From Opitutaceae bacterium (GTDB lineage: Bacteria; Verrucomicrobiota; Verrucomicrobiia; Opitutales; Opitutaceae), in NCBI GenBank assembly GCA_031254955.1, contig JAIRTK010000002.1, positions 1 to 8,530 of the forward strand: DNA of 8,530 bases, written 5' to 3'. The first letter of the stretch is position 1. Every line of letters begins with the position of its first letter. Shown in pieces: positions 1 through 6,599 of the stretch. The notes beneath the pieces were generated by a model, which did no database searches, was not told the origin of the DNA, and was given only the letters and a program-made list of their open reading frames with translations. A program made the translations under genes and the position numbers.

Positions 1-13
1 TGCGCTGTCTCGC

Positions 14-29
14 GTTAACCTCGGTTAAC
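14..29. repeat. Perfect dyad GTTAACC-TC-GGTTAAC
   Basis: Seven-base arms (14-20 and 23-29) are separated by two bases. It lies 46 bp beyond the pgpH stop codon. No T-run follows on either strand, so it is not a canonical intrinsic terminator. A TAACCTC word like the one here recurs at 8516-8522, and its complement GAGGTTA at 3122-3128. Confidence 0.6.
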
Positions 30-74
30 AAAGGAGCATTAAAAAGAGAAAAGCTTTAAATCAGGGACAAGGCC

Positions 75-2927
75 TTAACCACCGCCCTCGCGGGGGTCGG
101 GCGCGGGTTTGGGGCTGGCGTCGGCGGGCGGGTAGGCGATGCGGGAGTGGAGCATGTTGAGGAGCGTGCGGGCGAAACTGTCTTTGATTCTCGCCAGTTC
201 GGCGAGCGTGAGCGGGCATTCGTCGAGCTGGCCGTCTTGCAGGCGTTCCTCGAAGATGTGGTCGATGAGTTCGCCGAGGTGTTGCGGGGTCACGCGGCGC
301 AGGGAGCGCGAGGCGGCTTCGACCGAGTCGGCGAGGTGGATGATGGTGCTTTCCTTGAAGCGCGGGCGCGGGCCGTCGTAGCGGTAGGTGGTCTCGATGA
401 CTTTCAGGTGCTCGGGGCGGAGGGGCGTGGGCGTGGCGGGCAGCGGGGGCTTGGAGCCGGATGAGGGCAACGGAGGTTTGGAACCTGTGGCGAGAATCGG
501 AGGCTTGGAGCCGGACGCGGGGAGCGGAGGTTTGGAGCCGGGCGCTGAGATTGGGAATTTGGAGCCGGACGTTGGCAGCGGGGGCTTGGAGCCAGCGGGC
601 GGGGGGGGCGCGAGGGGGGGGAGGGTGGTGCCGGACGCGGAGAAGGGGGCGCTGGTGGAGCTTTGCAGGCGGGTCTGGTGGAGCGCGCGCTGGAGGAAGA
701 AGCGGATGAGGGTGGTGCCGTGGTGCTGCTGGATAACGTCGATGACGGCGCGGGGGAGTTTGTGCTTGAGCGCGAGGTCCACGCCGTCCTTCACGTGCGC
801 CTTGATGATGAGGGCGGAGAGGGAGGGGTTGCTTTCGTCGTGGGGGTTGGCGCGGTCGCGTTGGTTTTCGGTGAAATATTCGGGTTTGCCGGTTTTGCCG
901 ATGTCGTGGAACAGGGCGCAGACGCGCGCGAGCAGGGGATTGGCGCCGATGGCGGCGGCGGCGTTTTCGGAGAGTTGCGCGACGACGAGGGAATGGTGGT
1001 AGGTGCCGGGCGCCTCCATTTGCATGAAGCGGAGGAGGGGGTGGTTGAAGTCGGTGAGTTCGAGCAGCGTGATGTCGGTGGTGCGTTTGAAGAGGCCTTC
1101 GATCACGGGGAGGAGGCCGGCGACGATGATGCCGGTGAGCAGGCCGTTGCAGAGGCCGGCGAGCATTTGTCCGGGGACGGTGAAGGGGACGCGCAGGATG
1201 GGTTGCTGGTCAATGATGCCGAGGAGGAGCGCGAAGACGGCGATCGTAAGTCCGCCGAGGAGGGCGGCGCGCACGACGGAGCCGCGGCGGCGGACTTGCT
1301 GGCAGAAGAAGATGCCGACCATCGAGGCGAGGAACGTGACGACGAGCAGGTCGAGGCGGTTGCCGAAGATGACGCTGGTGAAGATCGACACGAGCAGGGC
1401 CATGAAGATGGCCGAGCCGGTGTCGATCAGGATGGCGACGAGGAGCGCGGCGATGGCGGTGGGCGCGACATAGGGGAGCAGCGAGGCGATGGAGGAGTTT
1501 TGGATGAAATAGGGCAGTTCGCTCAGCCAGTAGGTGAAGCGGATGAGGCCGAGGTTGGCGATGACGACGAGGGCGAGGAGGGCGAGGCGTCCGTTGTTCT
1601 GGAGTGTCTCGCGGTCTTCGATGCGGATGTAGACGACGCAGGCGATGACCATGGCGAGGACGAAGAGGACGCGGCGGAAAAACTCCAGCGCCGCGATGGT
1701 TTCGGCCTCGCCGTGTTCGTAAAGGTAATGGCGGTGCGCCTCCAGCATTTCGTAGTGCTCGGGGGTGACGCGGATGCCGGGTTCGACGATGGTCTGGCCG
1801 CGTTCGACGTGGACGGTGACGGGTTGGAGGTTTTTGAGGGTTTCTTCCTGGAGGCGTTCGGAGGCGTCGGAGTCGAAGACGAGGTTGGGGTTGAGGCCGT
1901 TGTGGAAGATGCGGAAGAGGGCGAGCAGGGTGCGGCTGTCCGTGCCGGGGGTTTCGAGGTTGATGCGGAGAAACCGTTCGGCGGCTTCGATGGACTGCAC
2001 GGGGTGTTGTTCGCTGACGCCGCCGGGCCGGCTGATGCGGAAAACGGCCACTTTGCCGGGCGCGCCGGGCGCGGCGAAGAGCGGGCTTTCGTCGTGGATG
2101 CCTTCTTGATAGAGGCCGCGGAGGACGACGAGCGCGGATTCGACGAGGGGGCTGCGGGTGGCCGCGTCGCCGTAGTTCAGGAGGGTGCGAATGTCGTTGA
2201 TGCCGGCGTGGTAGGGGCCGCGGGCGTTGAAGGCATCGACGATGGCGGCCAGCGCGGCGCGGCGTTCGGGCGACTCGGGCGGCGGGCGGAGGCGGGTGGA
2301 TTTTCTGGGGGCGGCGGACGGCGTCGGGGCGGTGTCTGCCGTGGCGGAAGCGCGGGGCGCGGGGGAAGCGGGAGGCGTCGCGGAAGTGGGAGCTGTCGCG
2401 GAAGCGGGGGGCGTGGCGGAAGCGGGGGGCGGTTTCGCGTCGGCGGGCTTTCCGGGCGGGGCGTCCGGGGCGGTCGTGCCGCCGGCGTCACCGGCTTCGT
2501 CGTCCGGCGCCGGCGCCGCTTGTTGGGGCGCGTCGCGGGGATGCTCGATGTCGAGCTGCTCAAGGTCGCGGAGGAGCGTCTGGATGGCGCTTTCGAAGCG
2601 GCGCAGTTCGCCGTAATCGAGGCGATAGACGCGGGGCACGCGGTTGCGGATTTGCTCGCGGGCGAGGCGGGTTTTTTCCGCGCTCTGGTAGGAAAACGAC
2701 TCCGAGGCGACGATGCGGGTGGAGGCGATCTGGTTGGGCAGGACGGGAAGGTTGACGGTATGAATGCCGACGAAACTGATGCCGACGATGGCGACAACGG
2801 TGACAAAGAAGATGAACGCGGCGACGATGCGGCTCGACTGGAAGAAGTCGGCGATACCGGAGCTTCGCGCGGTTTTTCGTTTGCGCGGCGCGGACAGGCC
2901 GCCGCGGAATTTGGCAAGAATCGACAT
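75..2927 (-). CDS. pgpH: PgpH-family 7TM-HD cyclic-di-AMP phosphodiesterase
   Basis: The 950-aa product is an integral membrane protein whose family hydrolyses the second messenger c-di-AMP to pApA. Visible in order: a cytoplasmic N-terminus, one membrane segment (about 33-56), a large extracytoplasmic 7TMR-HDED-type region (about 57-415), a block of several membrane helices (about 417-612) and a cytoplasmic HD domain. HD metal-site candidates are the YHHS motif (H644/H645), HDIGK (H674, D675), QQHHGT (H735/H736) and LADSVEAA (D867). Characterised relatives are about 700-720 aa. The excess comes from an Ala/Pro-rich insert near 130-222 and a Pro/Ser insert of about 95 aa near 752-847, between QRALHQ and YRYDGPRP, where relatives have a short linker. 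The ATG at 2927 is the first start before the hydrophobic segment; no good ribosome-binding site precedes it. The gene stands alone, divergent from sod. Family assignment is confident; the activity is inferred. Confidence 0.93.
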   Translation of the reverse strand: MSILAKFRGGLSAPRKRKTARSSGIADFFQSSRIVAAFIFFVTVVAIVGISFVGIHTVNLPVLPNQIASTRIVASESFSYQSAEKTRLAREQIRNRVPRVYRLDYGELRRFESAIQTLLRDLEQLDIEHPRDAPQQAAPAPDDEAGDAGGTTAPDAPPGKPADAKPPPASATPPASATAPTSATPPASPAPRASATADTAPTPSAAPRKSTRLRPPPESPERRAALAAIVDAFNARGPYHAGINDIRTLLNYGDAATRSPLVESALVVLRGLYQEGIHDESPLFAAPGAPGKVAVFRISRPGGVSEQHPVQSIEAAERFLRINLETPGTDSRTLLALFRIFHNGLNPNLVFDSDASERLQEETLKNLQPVTVHVERGQTIVEPGIRVTPEHYEMLEAHRHYLYEHGEAETIAALEFFRRVLFVLAMVIACVVYIRIEDRETLQNNGRLALLALVVIANLGLIRFTYWLSELPYFIQNSSIASLLPYVAPTAIAALLVAILIDTGSAIFMALLVSIFTSVIFGNRLDLLVVTFLASMVGIFFCQQVRRRGSVVRAALLGGLTIAVFALLLGIIDQQPILRVPFTVPGQMLAGLCNGLLTGIIVAGLLPVIEGLFKRTTDITLLELTDFNHPLLRFMQMEAPGTYHHSLVVAQLSENAAAAIGANPLLARVCALFHDIGKTGKPEYFTENQRDRANPHDESNPSLSALIIKAHVKDGVDLALKHKLPRAVIDVIQQHHGTTLIRFFLQRALHQTRLQSSTSAPFSASGTTLPPLAPPPPAGSKPPLPTSGSKFPISAPGSKPPLPASGSKPPILATGSKPPLPSSGSKPPLPATPTPLRPEHLKVIETTYRYDGPRPRFKESTIIHLADSVEAASRSLRRVTPQHLGELIDHIFEERLQDGQLDECPLTLAELARIKDSFARTLLNMLHSRIAYPPADASPKPAPDPREGGG
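432..593 (-). repeat. Six-copy 27-bp in-frame repeat inside pgpH
   Basis: TTGGAGCC-like words recur exactly every 27 bp at 451, 478, 505, 532, 559 and 586. On the coding strand this encodes six 9-aa units of the form GSKPPLPxS at residues about 779-832 (variants include GSKFPISA and GSKPPILA). The array sits in the linker inside the HD domain. Copies have diverged at synonymous and non-synonymous sites, so this is not a very recent expansion. Confidence 0.95.
2347..2436 (-). repeat. Five-copy 18-bp in-frame repeat inside pgpH
   Basis: The word GAAG recurs every 18 bp at 2347, 2365, 2383, 2401 and 2419. On the coding strand it gives hexapeptides of the type PPASAT (also APTSAT, PRASAT) around residues 165-195, in the Ala/Pro/Thr-rich part of the predicted extracytoplasmic domain. 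It probably forms a flexible, disordered spacer. Confidence 0.85.
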
Positions 2928-2986
2928 GATGAACAGACGAAGTGCCCCAAGCGTGACGAAGCCGCGGGCAGTTAGCTAGGATAAAC

Positions 2987-3020
2987 GAAGCGCCCGTTCG
3001 CGCGTGCGCGGGGGCGCTTC
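2987..3020. other. Strong hairpin upstream of pgpH
   Basis: The 9-bp arms GAAGCGCCC (2987-2995) and GGGCGCTTC (3012-3020) are perfectly complementary. The enclosed loop holds a further CGCGC/GCGCG pairing, giving a nearly continuous GC-rich stem. It ends 60 bp before the pgpH start on that gene's strand, so it may be a 5'-leader structure if transcription begins further upstream. On the minus strand it is followed by GTTTATCC, too weak a T-run for a confident terminator call. Confidence 0.7.
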
Positions 3021-3051
3021 AAAGCGAGGCGCCAATGCAGCGTCCGCCGGG

Positions 3052-3117
3052 TTCTTTCTTCTTTCTTCTTTCCTCTTTCTCTTTCTCATTTCTTTTTTTC
3101 TTTCTCTTTCTCTTTTT
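3052..3117. repeat. Polypyrimidine TTTC/TTTCTC tract
   Basis: A 66-bp run consists only of C and T except for one A at 3088, built from irregular TTTCTT and TTTCTC units. It lacks the core and purine arm of the tracts near 6617 and 8160, so it is either an isolated simple-sequence tract or half of that structure. It ends at a TAACTGAGGTTACGCGG boundary. Confidence 0.8.
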
Positions 3118-3137
3118 AACTGAGGTTACGCGGTTTT

Positions 3138-3722
3138 TAATCACGGAGACACGGAGGCTCGGAAGCACGGAGGACGCGGAATCATGAAGAACTCACGCGG
3201 AGGCGCGAAGGCGCAAAGAGGATGAGGGGTGAGGGGGAGAGAGGGAGGGGGAGAGGCTGAAAAGTGAAGAGCGAAGAGTCATACCCTTTCCCAATGAGAA
3301 CCAGCTTGTAGCGGGCAGGGTGGTTTCGCTGTTCCGAGCGAGGTGAGAAGCCTGACAACCGCACCGCTGCGGCATTCCTTGGCAAACGTCAGCGGTCTCG
3401 GCGAGACCGCCCTGCCCTGAAGACACAAGCTCGTCGGGAAAGGGCATAAGGGGTGAAAACAAATCCTCCGGTTTCGTCGCTCACCACGCACTCATTACCT
3501 CCTCACCCCTCACTTCTCACCTCTCACCACTCGCTACCCACCTCTTACCTCTCACCACTCACCCCTTACCACTCACTACTTCCCCTATCCGCATCTCCGC
3601 GTCTCCACGCCTCCACGCCTTCGCGTCTCCGCGTCTCTGCGTGATAACAACCCTCACTCCGTCCTCCGTGGCCTCGTCCTCCGTGGTCCAGCACTCCGTG
3701 TCCTCCATGTCTCCGTGGTTAA
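3138..3722. repeat. Nested inverted-repeat region with CACGGAG arms
   Basis: This gene-free region folds on itself at three levels. The outer left arm (3138-3220) holds CACGGAG and CGCGAAGGCG words. The outer right arm (3590-3722) is the inverted counterpart, with CTCCGTG, CGCCTTCGCG and ATGTCTCCGTGG. Inside lie a purine-rich block (about 3219-3279) and a pyrimidine-rich block of CTCACC/CTCACTT units (about 3480-3590), again roughly complementary. At the centre is a separate palindromic element (3281-3447). Short frames crossing it follow the repeats and show no recognisable protein. Confidence 0.75.
3281..3447. repeat. Imperfect palindromic element at the centre of the nested repeat
   Basis: The left arm 3281-3330 contains ACCCTTTCCC, AGCTTGT and GGGCAGGGTGGTTTCGCT. 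The right arm 3398-3447 read in reverse contains GCCCTTTCCC, AGCTTGT and GGGCAGGGCGGTCTCGCC in the same order. The middle (about 3331-3397) includes GTTCCGAGCGAGGTGAGAAG, which is matched in inverted orientation near 8407-8433. Confidence 0.75.
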
Positions 3723-3752
3723 TTCCTTTCTTTCCGGCCATCAAAAGCGCAT

Positions 3753-3800
3753 GGGTTGAATCAGGGACAGGGGTTGAATCAGGGGGTTGAATCAGGGACA
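3753..3800. repeat. Three copies of GGTTGAATCAGGG(ACA)
   Basis: TTGAATCAGGG occurs at 3756, 3774 and 3787 with uneven spacing of 18 and 13 bp. The first and last copies continue into ACA. A related TTAAATCAGGGACA occurs at 56-69, just past the pgpH stop codon, so this looks like a small dispersed repeat. It lies 78-125 bp upstream of the sod start; a regulatory role is possible but unsupported. Confidence 0.65.
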
Positions 3801-3877
3801 TGCCCTTATTGCGTCCTTGCGTCCCTTAGTGCGTCCGCCGGTTGCGATTCACGCCTTATTTGTTTTTTTTGATACCC

Positions 3878-4657
3878 ATGAAACCCGACTCCTCCCTCCC
3901 GATGTCGTCGCGCGTGTCGCGTCGCGACGCCCTCAAAACCCTCGGCGGCACGGCCGCGTTGCTCGGCCTCGGCCTGTTTTCGGGCCGCGCGCTTTCCGCC
4001 GATCCCGTTTCCGCCGGAGCGGCCCCGACGACCCCGCCAGCCGGGCCGTTTGCCCTGCCGAAACTGCCCTATGCGTTTGACGCGCTCGAACCGCACATCG
4101 ACGGGCGCACGATGGAGATTCACCACACGAAACATCACCAAGCCTACATCGCCAACGCCAACAAGGCGCTCGCGGACCAACCCGCGCTGGCGGGCCTGCG
4201 CGCGGAGGCATTGCTCGCGCGGCTCGACGACGCGCCGGAGGCGATCCGCGCCACGCTGCGCAACAACGTCGGAGGCCACGCCAACCACGCGTTTTTCTGG
4301 CAATGCCTCGCGCCGCGCGCGGGCGGCGCGCCGTCCGGCGCCTTGGGCGCGGCGCTCGCCGGGGCGTTCGGGAGTTTCGAGGCGTTCAAGGCGCGCTTCG
4401 CCGACGCCGCCATGAAACGCTTCGGCAGCGGCTGGGCGTGGCTGGTCGCGAGCAGGGGAAAACTCGCGGTCACGTCCACCGCGAACCAAGACTCGCCTTT
4501 CCTCACGGGCGACGTTCCCGTCGTCGGGCTGGATGTGTGGGAGCACGCGTATTATCTCAACTACCAAAACCGGCGCGCCGATTACATCGCGGCCTGGTGG
4601 AACGTCGTCAACTGGCCCTTTGCCGAAAAAGCATACGCCGCCGCGCTGAAGGCGTGA
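3878..4657 (+). CDS. sod: Tat-exported Fe/Mn-family superoxide dismutase
   Basis: The product converts superoxide to peroxide and oxygen and is predicted to act outside the cytoplasm. Using the ATG at 3878 it is 259 aa. A twin-arginine signal, SRRDALK (R15, R16), is followed by a hydrophobic stretch and a likely cut after ALSA (residue 41). The catalytic part of about 200 aa is complete, with ligands H82 (EIHHTKHHQ), H137 ([10 protein letters not shown]), D219 and H223 (DVWEHAYY), plus the active-site tyrosine Y90. GGHxNH and NQDSP (Q204) are features of manganese enzymes, whereas [13 protein letters not shown] resembles iron enzymes, so metal use cannot be settled. The ATG at 3902 ([12 protein letters not shown]) is an alternative start that keeps the signal. 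A TTG at 3842 would place a second hydrophobic patch before the signal and is less likely. No ribosome-binding site is evident. It converges on the VWA gene. Confidence 0.95.
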   Translation: MKPDSSLPMSSRVSRRDALKTLGGTAALLGLGLFSGRALSADPVSAGAAPTTPPAGPFALPKLPYAFDALEPHIDGRTMEIHHTKHHQAYIANANKALADQPALAGLRAEALLARLDDAPEAIRATLRNNVGGHANHAFFWQCLAPRAGGAPSGALGAALAGAFGSFEAFKARFADAAMKRFGSGWAWLVASRGKLAVTSTANQDSPFLTGDVPVVGLDVWEHAYYLNYQNRRADYIAAWWNVVNWPFAEKAYAAALKA

Positions 4658-4658
4658 G

Positions 4659-4675
4659 GCTGCGCGGCGCGCAGC
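4659..4675 (+). terminator. Hairpin directly after the sod stop (possible terminator)
   Basis: GCTGCGC (4659-4665), loop GGC, GCGCAGC (4669-4675) form a perfect 7-bp stem starting two bases past the stop codon. There is no T-run afterwards, so efficient intrinsic termination is uncertain. Confidence 0.4.
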
Positions 4676-4685
4676 GCTTGGGCTT

Positions 4686-4870
4686 GCTTGCGTCAGGCCG
4701 CAAGCGCCAACCCCGGCGCGACGCGAGGTCGCGCCCTACAAATCCCTGACCTTGCGTCAGGCCGCGAACGCGTGTCGGGCCGTGCGGCCAATCGCGGCGC
4801 GACACAAGGTCGCGCCCTACGAAAGCCGGCGAGTCCCGCCGCCGCCGCGGGGCCTGACCTTGTGTCGGCG
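4686..4870. repeat. Cluster of short hairpins including a duplicated GGCGCGAC/GTCGCGCC stem
   Basis: Four perfect stem-loops follow one another: GCTTGCG/CGCAAGC (4686-4705), GGCGCGAC/GTCGCGCC with loop GCGAG (4715-4735), CCTGAC/GTCAGG with loop CTTGC (4745-4761), and GGCGCGAC/GTCGCGCC with loop ACAAG (4796-4816). The second and fourth are direct copies that both continue into CTAC. An imperfect relative of the third (GCCTGAC-CTTGT-GTCGGC) lies at 4853-4870. The 428-bp spacer between sod and the VWA gene holds no supportable gene. Confidence 0.75.
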
Positions 4871-4891
4871 CCTGCGCAACTACGCGGCGCG

Positions 4892-4990
4892 TGGGATTGA
4901 GTGGCATGGGCGTCCCCGCCCATGTGTCCGGGGAAGGGGGGCGGCGCGGAGCGTCGTCCACGGGCGAGTTGCCCGTGCCACGCAATCCCA
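4892..4990. repeat. Three-way palindromic structure
   Basis: The outer arms TGGGATTGAGTGGCA (4892-4906) and TGCCACGCAATCCCA (4976-4990) are complementary at 14 of 15 positions. Between and partly overlapping them are two perfect 7-bp hairpins, CATGGGC/GCCCATG (4905-4924) and CACGGGC/GCCCGTG (4959-4977). The arrangement suits a cruciform or a folded RNA and could act as a two-way transcription barrier in this convergent spacer. Confidence 0.75.
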
Positions 4991-5051
4991 CGGGCGAGGT
5001 CGCCGCTGGCCGGCGCGTGCCGGGCGAACCTGCTGTCGTCCGTGCCACTCG

Positions 5052-5085
5052 GGCCGCGGCTTCGCGGGCGGCGCAAGCGGCGGCC
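5052..5085 (-). terminator. GC-rich imperfect hairpin directly after the VWA stop
   Basis: GGCCGC (5052-5057) pairs with GCGGCC (5080-5085). After a mismatch, GCTT (5059-5062) pairs with AAGC (5075-5078), and GCG/CGC closes a five-base loop with one bulge. It begins immediately after the VWA stop codon on the minus strand. No T-run follows, so it is only a candidate terminator. Confidence 0.4.
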
Positions 5086-6504
5086 TTACTTTTTTTTGCG
5101 CACGGGCGCGACACTGGAGGAGGAGGTGTTTTGCTGGTTCACGGTGTTTGCGTTGTCGGTGCGGAATTGTTTGCGGGTTTCGACGGAGAACTGGCTTAAC
5201 TCCACGATTTCGGCTTCGGCGTCGTTTTTGGCGGAGAGTTCGCGGACGGCGCGGTTGTCGTAATTTTTGCCATAGTTATCCATATATCTTGAGTTCCAGC
5301 GCAGGAGTTGCGCGGCTTCCTGCTGGTGGCCGGCGTCGATGAGTTCGATGGCCTTGTCCTTGACCTCGGCGGTGCGGTTGGCGGCGAAGTCGGCCTGCAC
5401 TTGGTGGTTGGCCGAGGCGATGACGGCGGAGGGGTCGGCGGAAAAACGGGCGCGGCCAAGCGCGGCGAGTTCGACGGTGCGCTGGGCGGCGATGTCCTCG
5501 CAGGTGATGCGGGCGCGGGCGATTTCGCGCTCGGCGCCGGCGCGGGTCGGGCTGACCTCGACTTCGACGAGGGCGAATTTTTCCTGGCCGCCGTAAATCT
5601 GGCCGAGCGGGATTTCGGCGCGGCGTCCGTCGATGGAGCCTTGGCGCCCGACGAGGGCGAGCGGGCGGATGCCGTCGGGAAACTCGACGCGGATGACGGC
5701 GCGGCGGGCGACGACGTTGAGCACGTCGCCGAGTTCGGCGGCGAAGATGCGCGGGAGCGCGGCGCCGGACTCGGCGAACCAGGTGTTGCCGTCGCTGCGG
5801 AGCGCGAGGCGGGTCATGAGGTCCTCGTTGTAGCCGAGGCCGACGCCGATGGTGGTGACGGAGATGCCTTCGCCGGCCAGTTTTTCGCCGAGCTGGCCGA
5901 GCGCCTCGGGCGTGCGCGGGCCTCGGTTGGCCTGGCCGTCGGAGAGCAGCATGATGCGGTGCACGTAGCGCGGGTCCTCGATGTTTTTGCGCAGTTCGTT
6001 GCCGCCGAGGACGACGCCGTCGTGCAGGGCGGTCATGCCGGTGACGTTGATGGAGCGGATGACGCCGGCGATGGCGCGACCGTCGCCGACCCGGCGGGCG
6101 GGGACAAGGACTTCCGCCGTGGAATCATAGACGACGAGCGAGAGGATGTCGTCGGGGGCGAGGCGTTGCAGCGCTTCGAGCGCGGCGTCCTTGGCGCGTT
6201 CGATGCGCTCGCCGCGCATGGAACTCGAACGGTCGAGGACGATGGCGAGGTTGACGGGCTGGCGCGCCTCGGGCCGCGGAAGGCGGACTCCGTCGAGGCA
6301 GATTTTCACGATGGCTTTTTCCGTGGTGTCCGCGGCGAGGACGGAGCGGTCGAGATCGACGCGCAGGCTGACGGCGGGCGCGCGGTTGGCGGCGGCGAAA
6401 AGGGCCGGGGACTGGAGGCTGAGGGCCAGGGCAAATGCCGCGGCAAGGGCGGCGGGGAGCGCGGCGAGGCGCGGTGTCTTGGGTGTGGATGGGTTGTGTT
6501 TCAT
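5086..6504 (-). CDS. Exported von Willebrand factor A domain protein
   Basis: This 472-aa product has an N-terminal signal peptide (hydrophobic about 13-39, ending LFAAA) and a VWA domain at about 84-260. The metal-ion-dependent adhesion site is complete: DRSSS (91-95), the threonine in TGMT (T158) and the aspartate in LLSDG (D189), so divalent-metal-dependent ligand binding is likely. A beta-rich region follows (about 265-350), then a helical stretch (about 355-445) and a Ser/Lys-rich tail ending APVRKKK. No LPXTG motif, lipobox or C-terminal membrane anchor is visible, so it is probably periplasmic or secreted. The order resembles exported bacterial VWA proteins of the YfbK type, but I cannot name a substrate or partner. 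The ATG at 6504 gives the signal peptide directly; no ribosome-binding site is evident. The last lysine codons contain eight consecutive A bases just before the stop. An array of 11-bp repeats begins 35 bp upstream. Confidence 0.9.
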   Translation of the reverse strand: MKHNPSTPKTPRLAALPAALAAAFALALSLQSPALFAAANRAPAVSLRVDLDRSVLAADTTEKAIVKICLDGVRLPRPEARQPVNLAIVLDRSSSMRGERIERAKDAALEALQRLAPDDILSLVVYDSTAEVLVPARRVGDGRAIAGVIRSINVTGMTALHDGVVLGGNELRKNIEDPRYVHRIMLLSDGQANRGPRTPEALGQLGEKLAGEGISVTTIGVGLGYNEDLMTRLALRSDGNTWFAESGAALPRIFAAELGDVLNVVARRAVIRVEFPDGIRPLALVGRQGSIDGRRAEIPLGQIYGGQEKFALVEVEVSPTRAGAEREIARARITCEDIAAQRTVELAALGRARFSADPSAVIASANHQVQADFAANRTAEVKDKAIELIDAGHQQEAAQLLRWNSRYMDNYGKNYDNRAVRELSAKNDAEAEIVELSQFSVETRKQFRTDNANTVNQQNTSSSSVAPVRKKK

Positions 6505-6538
6505 GGCGGGGCCATTGAAACATAAACACGCGCGCGGG

Positions 6539-6593
6539 TTGTCAGCGCGGCGTCAGGGAATTGTCAGGGAATTGTCATGGGGTTGTCATGGGG
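6539..6593. promoter_or_regulatory. Five 11-bp direct repeats upstream of the VWA gene
   Basis: GTCA occurs at 6541, 6552, 6563, 6574 and 6585, exactly 11 bp apart. Four of the five units begin TTGTCA; the second begins GCGTCA. In the VWA reading direction this is TGACAA with five-base spacers. One-helical-turn direct repeats are typical of OmpR/PhoB-family operators; the E. coli Pho box has two CTGTCA half-sites 11 bp apart. On the gene strand the unit nearest the gene gives CTGACA, with TATGTT 15 bp further on, a poor -35/-10 pair. The repeats are certain; operator function is inferred. Confidence 0.6.
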
Positions 6594-6599
6594 TTTCCG

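Noticed and set aside
444..602. CRISPR-like array suggested by regular 27-bp spacing
   Set aside because: Units are contiguous without spacers, in frame, and encode a 9-aa protein repeat within pgpH.
663..2975. A 770-codon plus-strand open frame across pgpH
   Set aside because: It is antisense to a well-supported membrane protein and its translation is Gly/Glu/Asp/Ala-rich without a recognisable fold. This is the usual effect of high third-position GC.
3182..3801. Several 60-90 codon frames on both strands in the pgpH-sod spacer
   Set aside because: They run through CACGGAG and CTCACC repeats, so their translations reflect repeats rather than protein evolution.
3842..3877. TTG start for sod giving an extra 12 residues ([12 protein letters not shown])
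   Set aside because: It would put an extra hydrophobic patch ahead of the twin-arginine motif; the ATG codons at 3878 or 3902 give normal Tat signals.
3806..4567. A 253-codon minus-strand open frame across sod
   Set aside because: Antisense to a complete superoxide dismutase with all metal ligands; the translation is Arg/Gly-rich.
5308..6525. A 405-codon plus-strand open frame across the VWA gene
   Set aside because: Antisense shadow; the minus-strand frame has a signal peptide and a complete metal site, while this one is low-complexity.
6539..6593. CRISPR or plasmid-iteron interpretation of the 11-bp array
   Set aside because: The units are too short for CRISPR repeats, and no replication initiator gene or AT-rich origin region is nearby; a regulator-type site or repeat element fits better.
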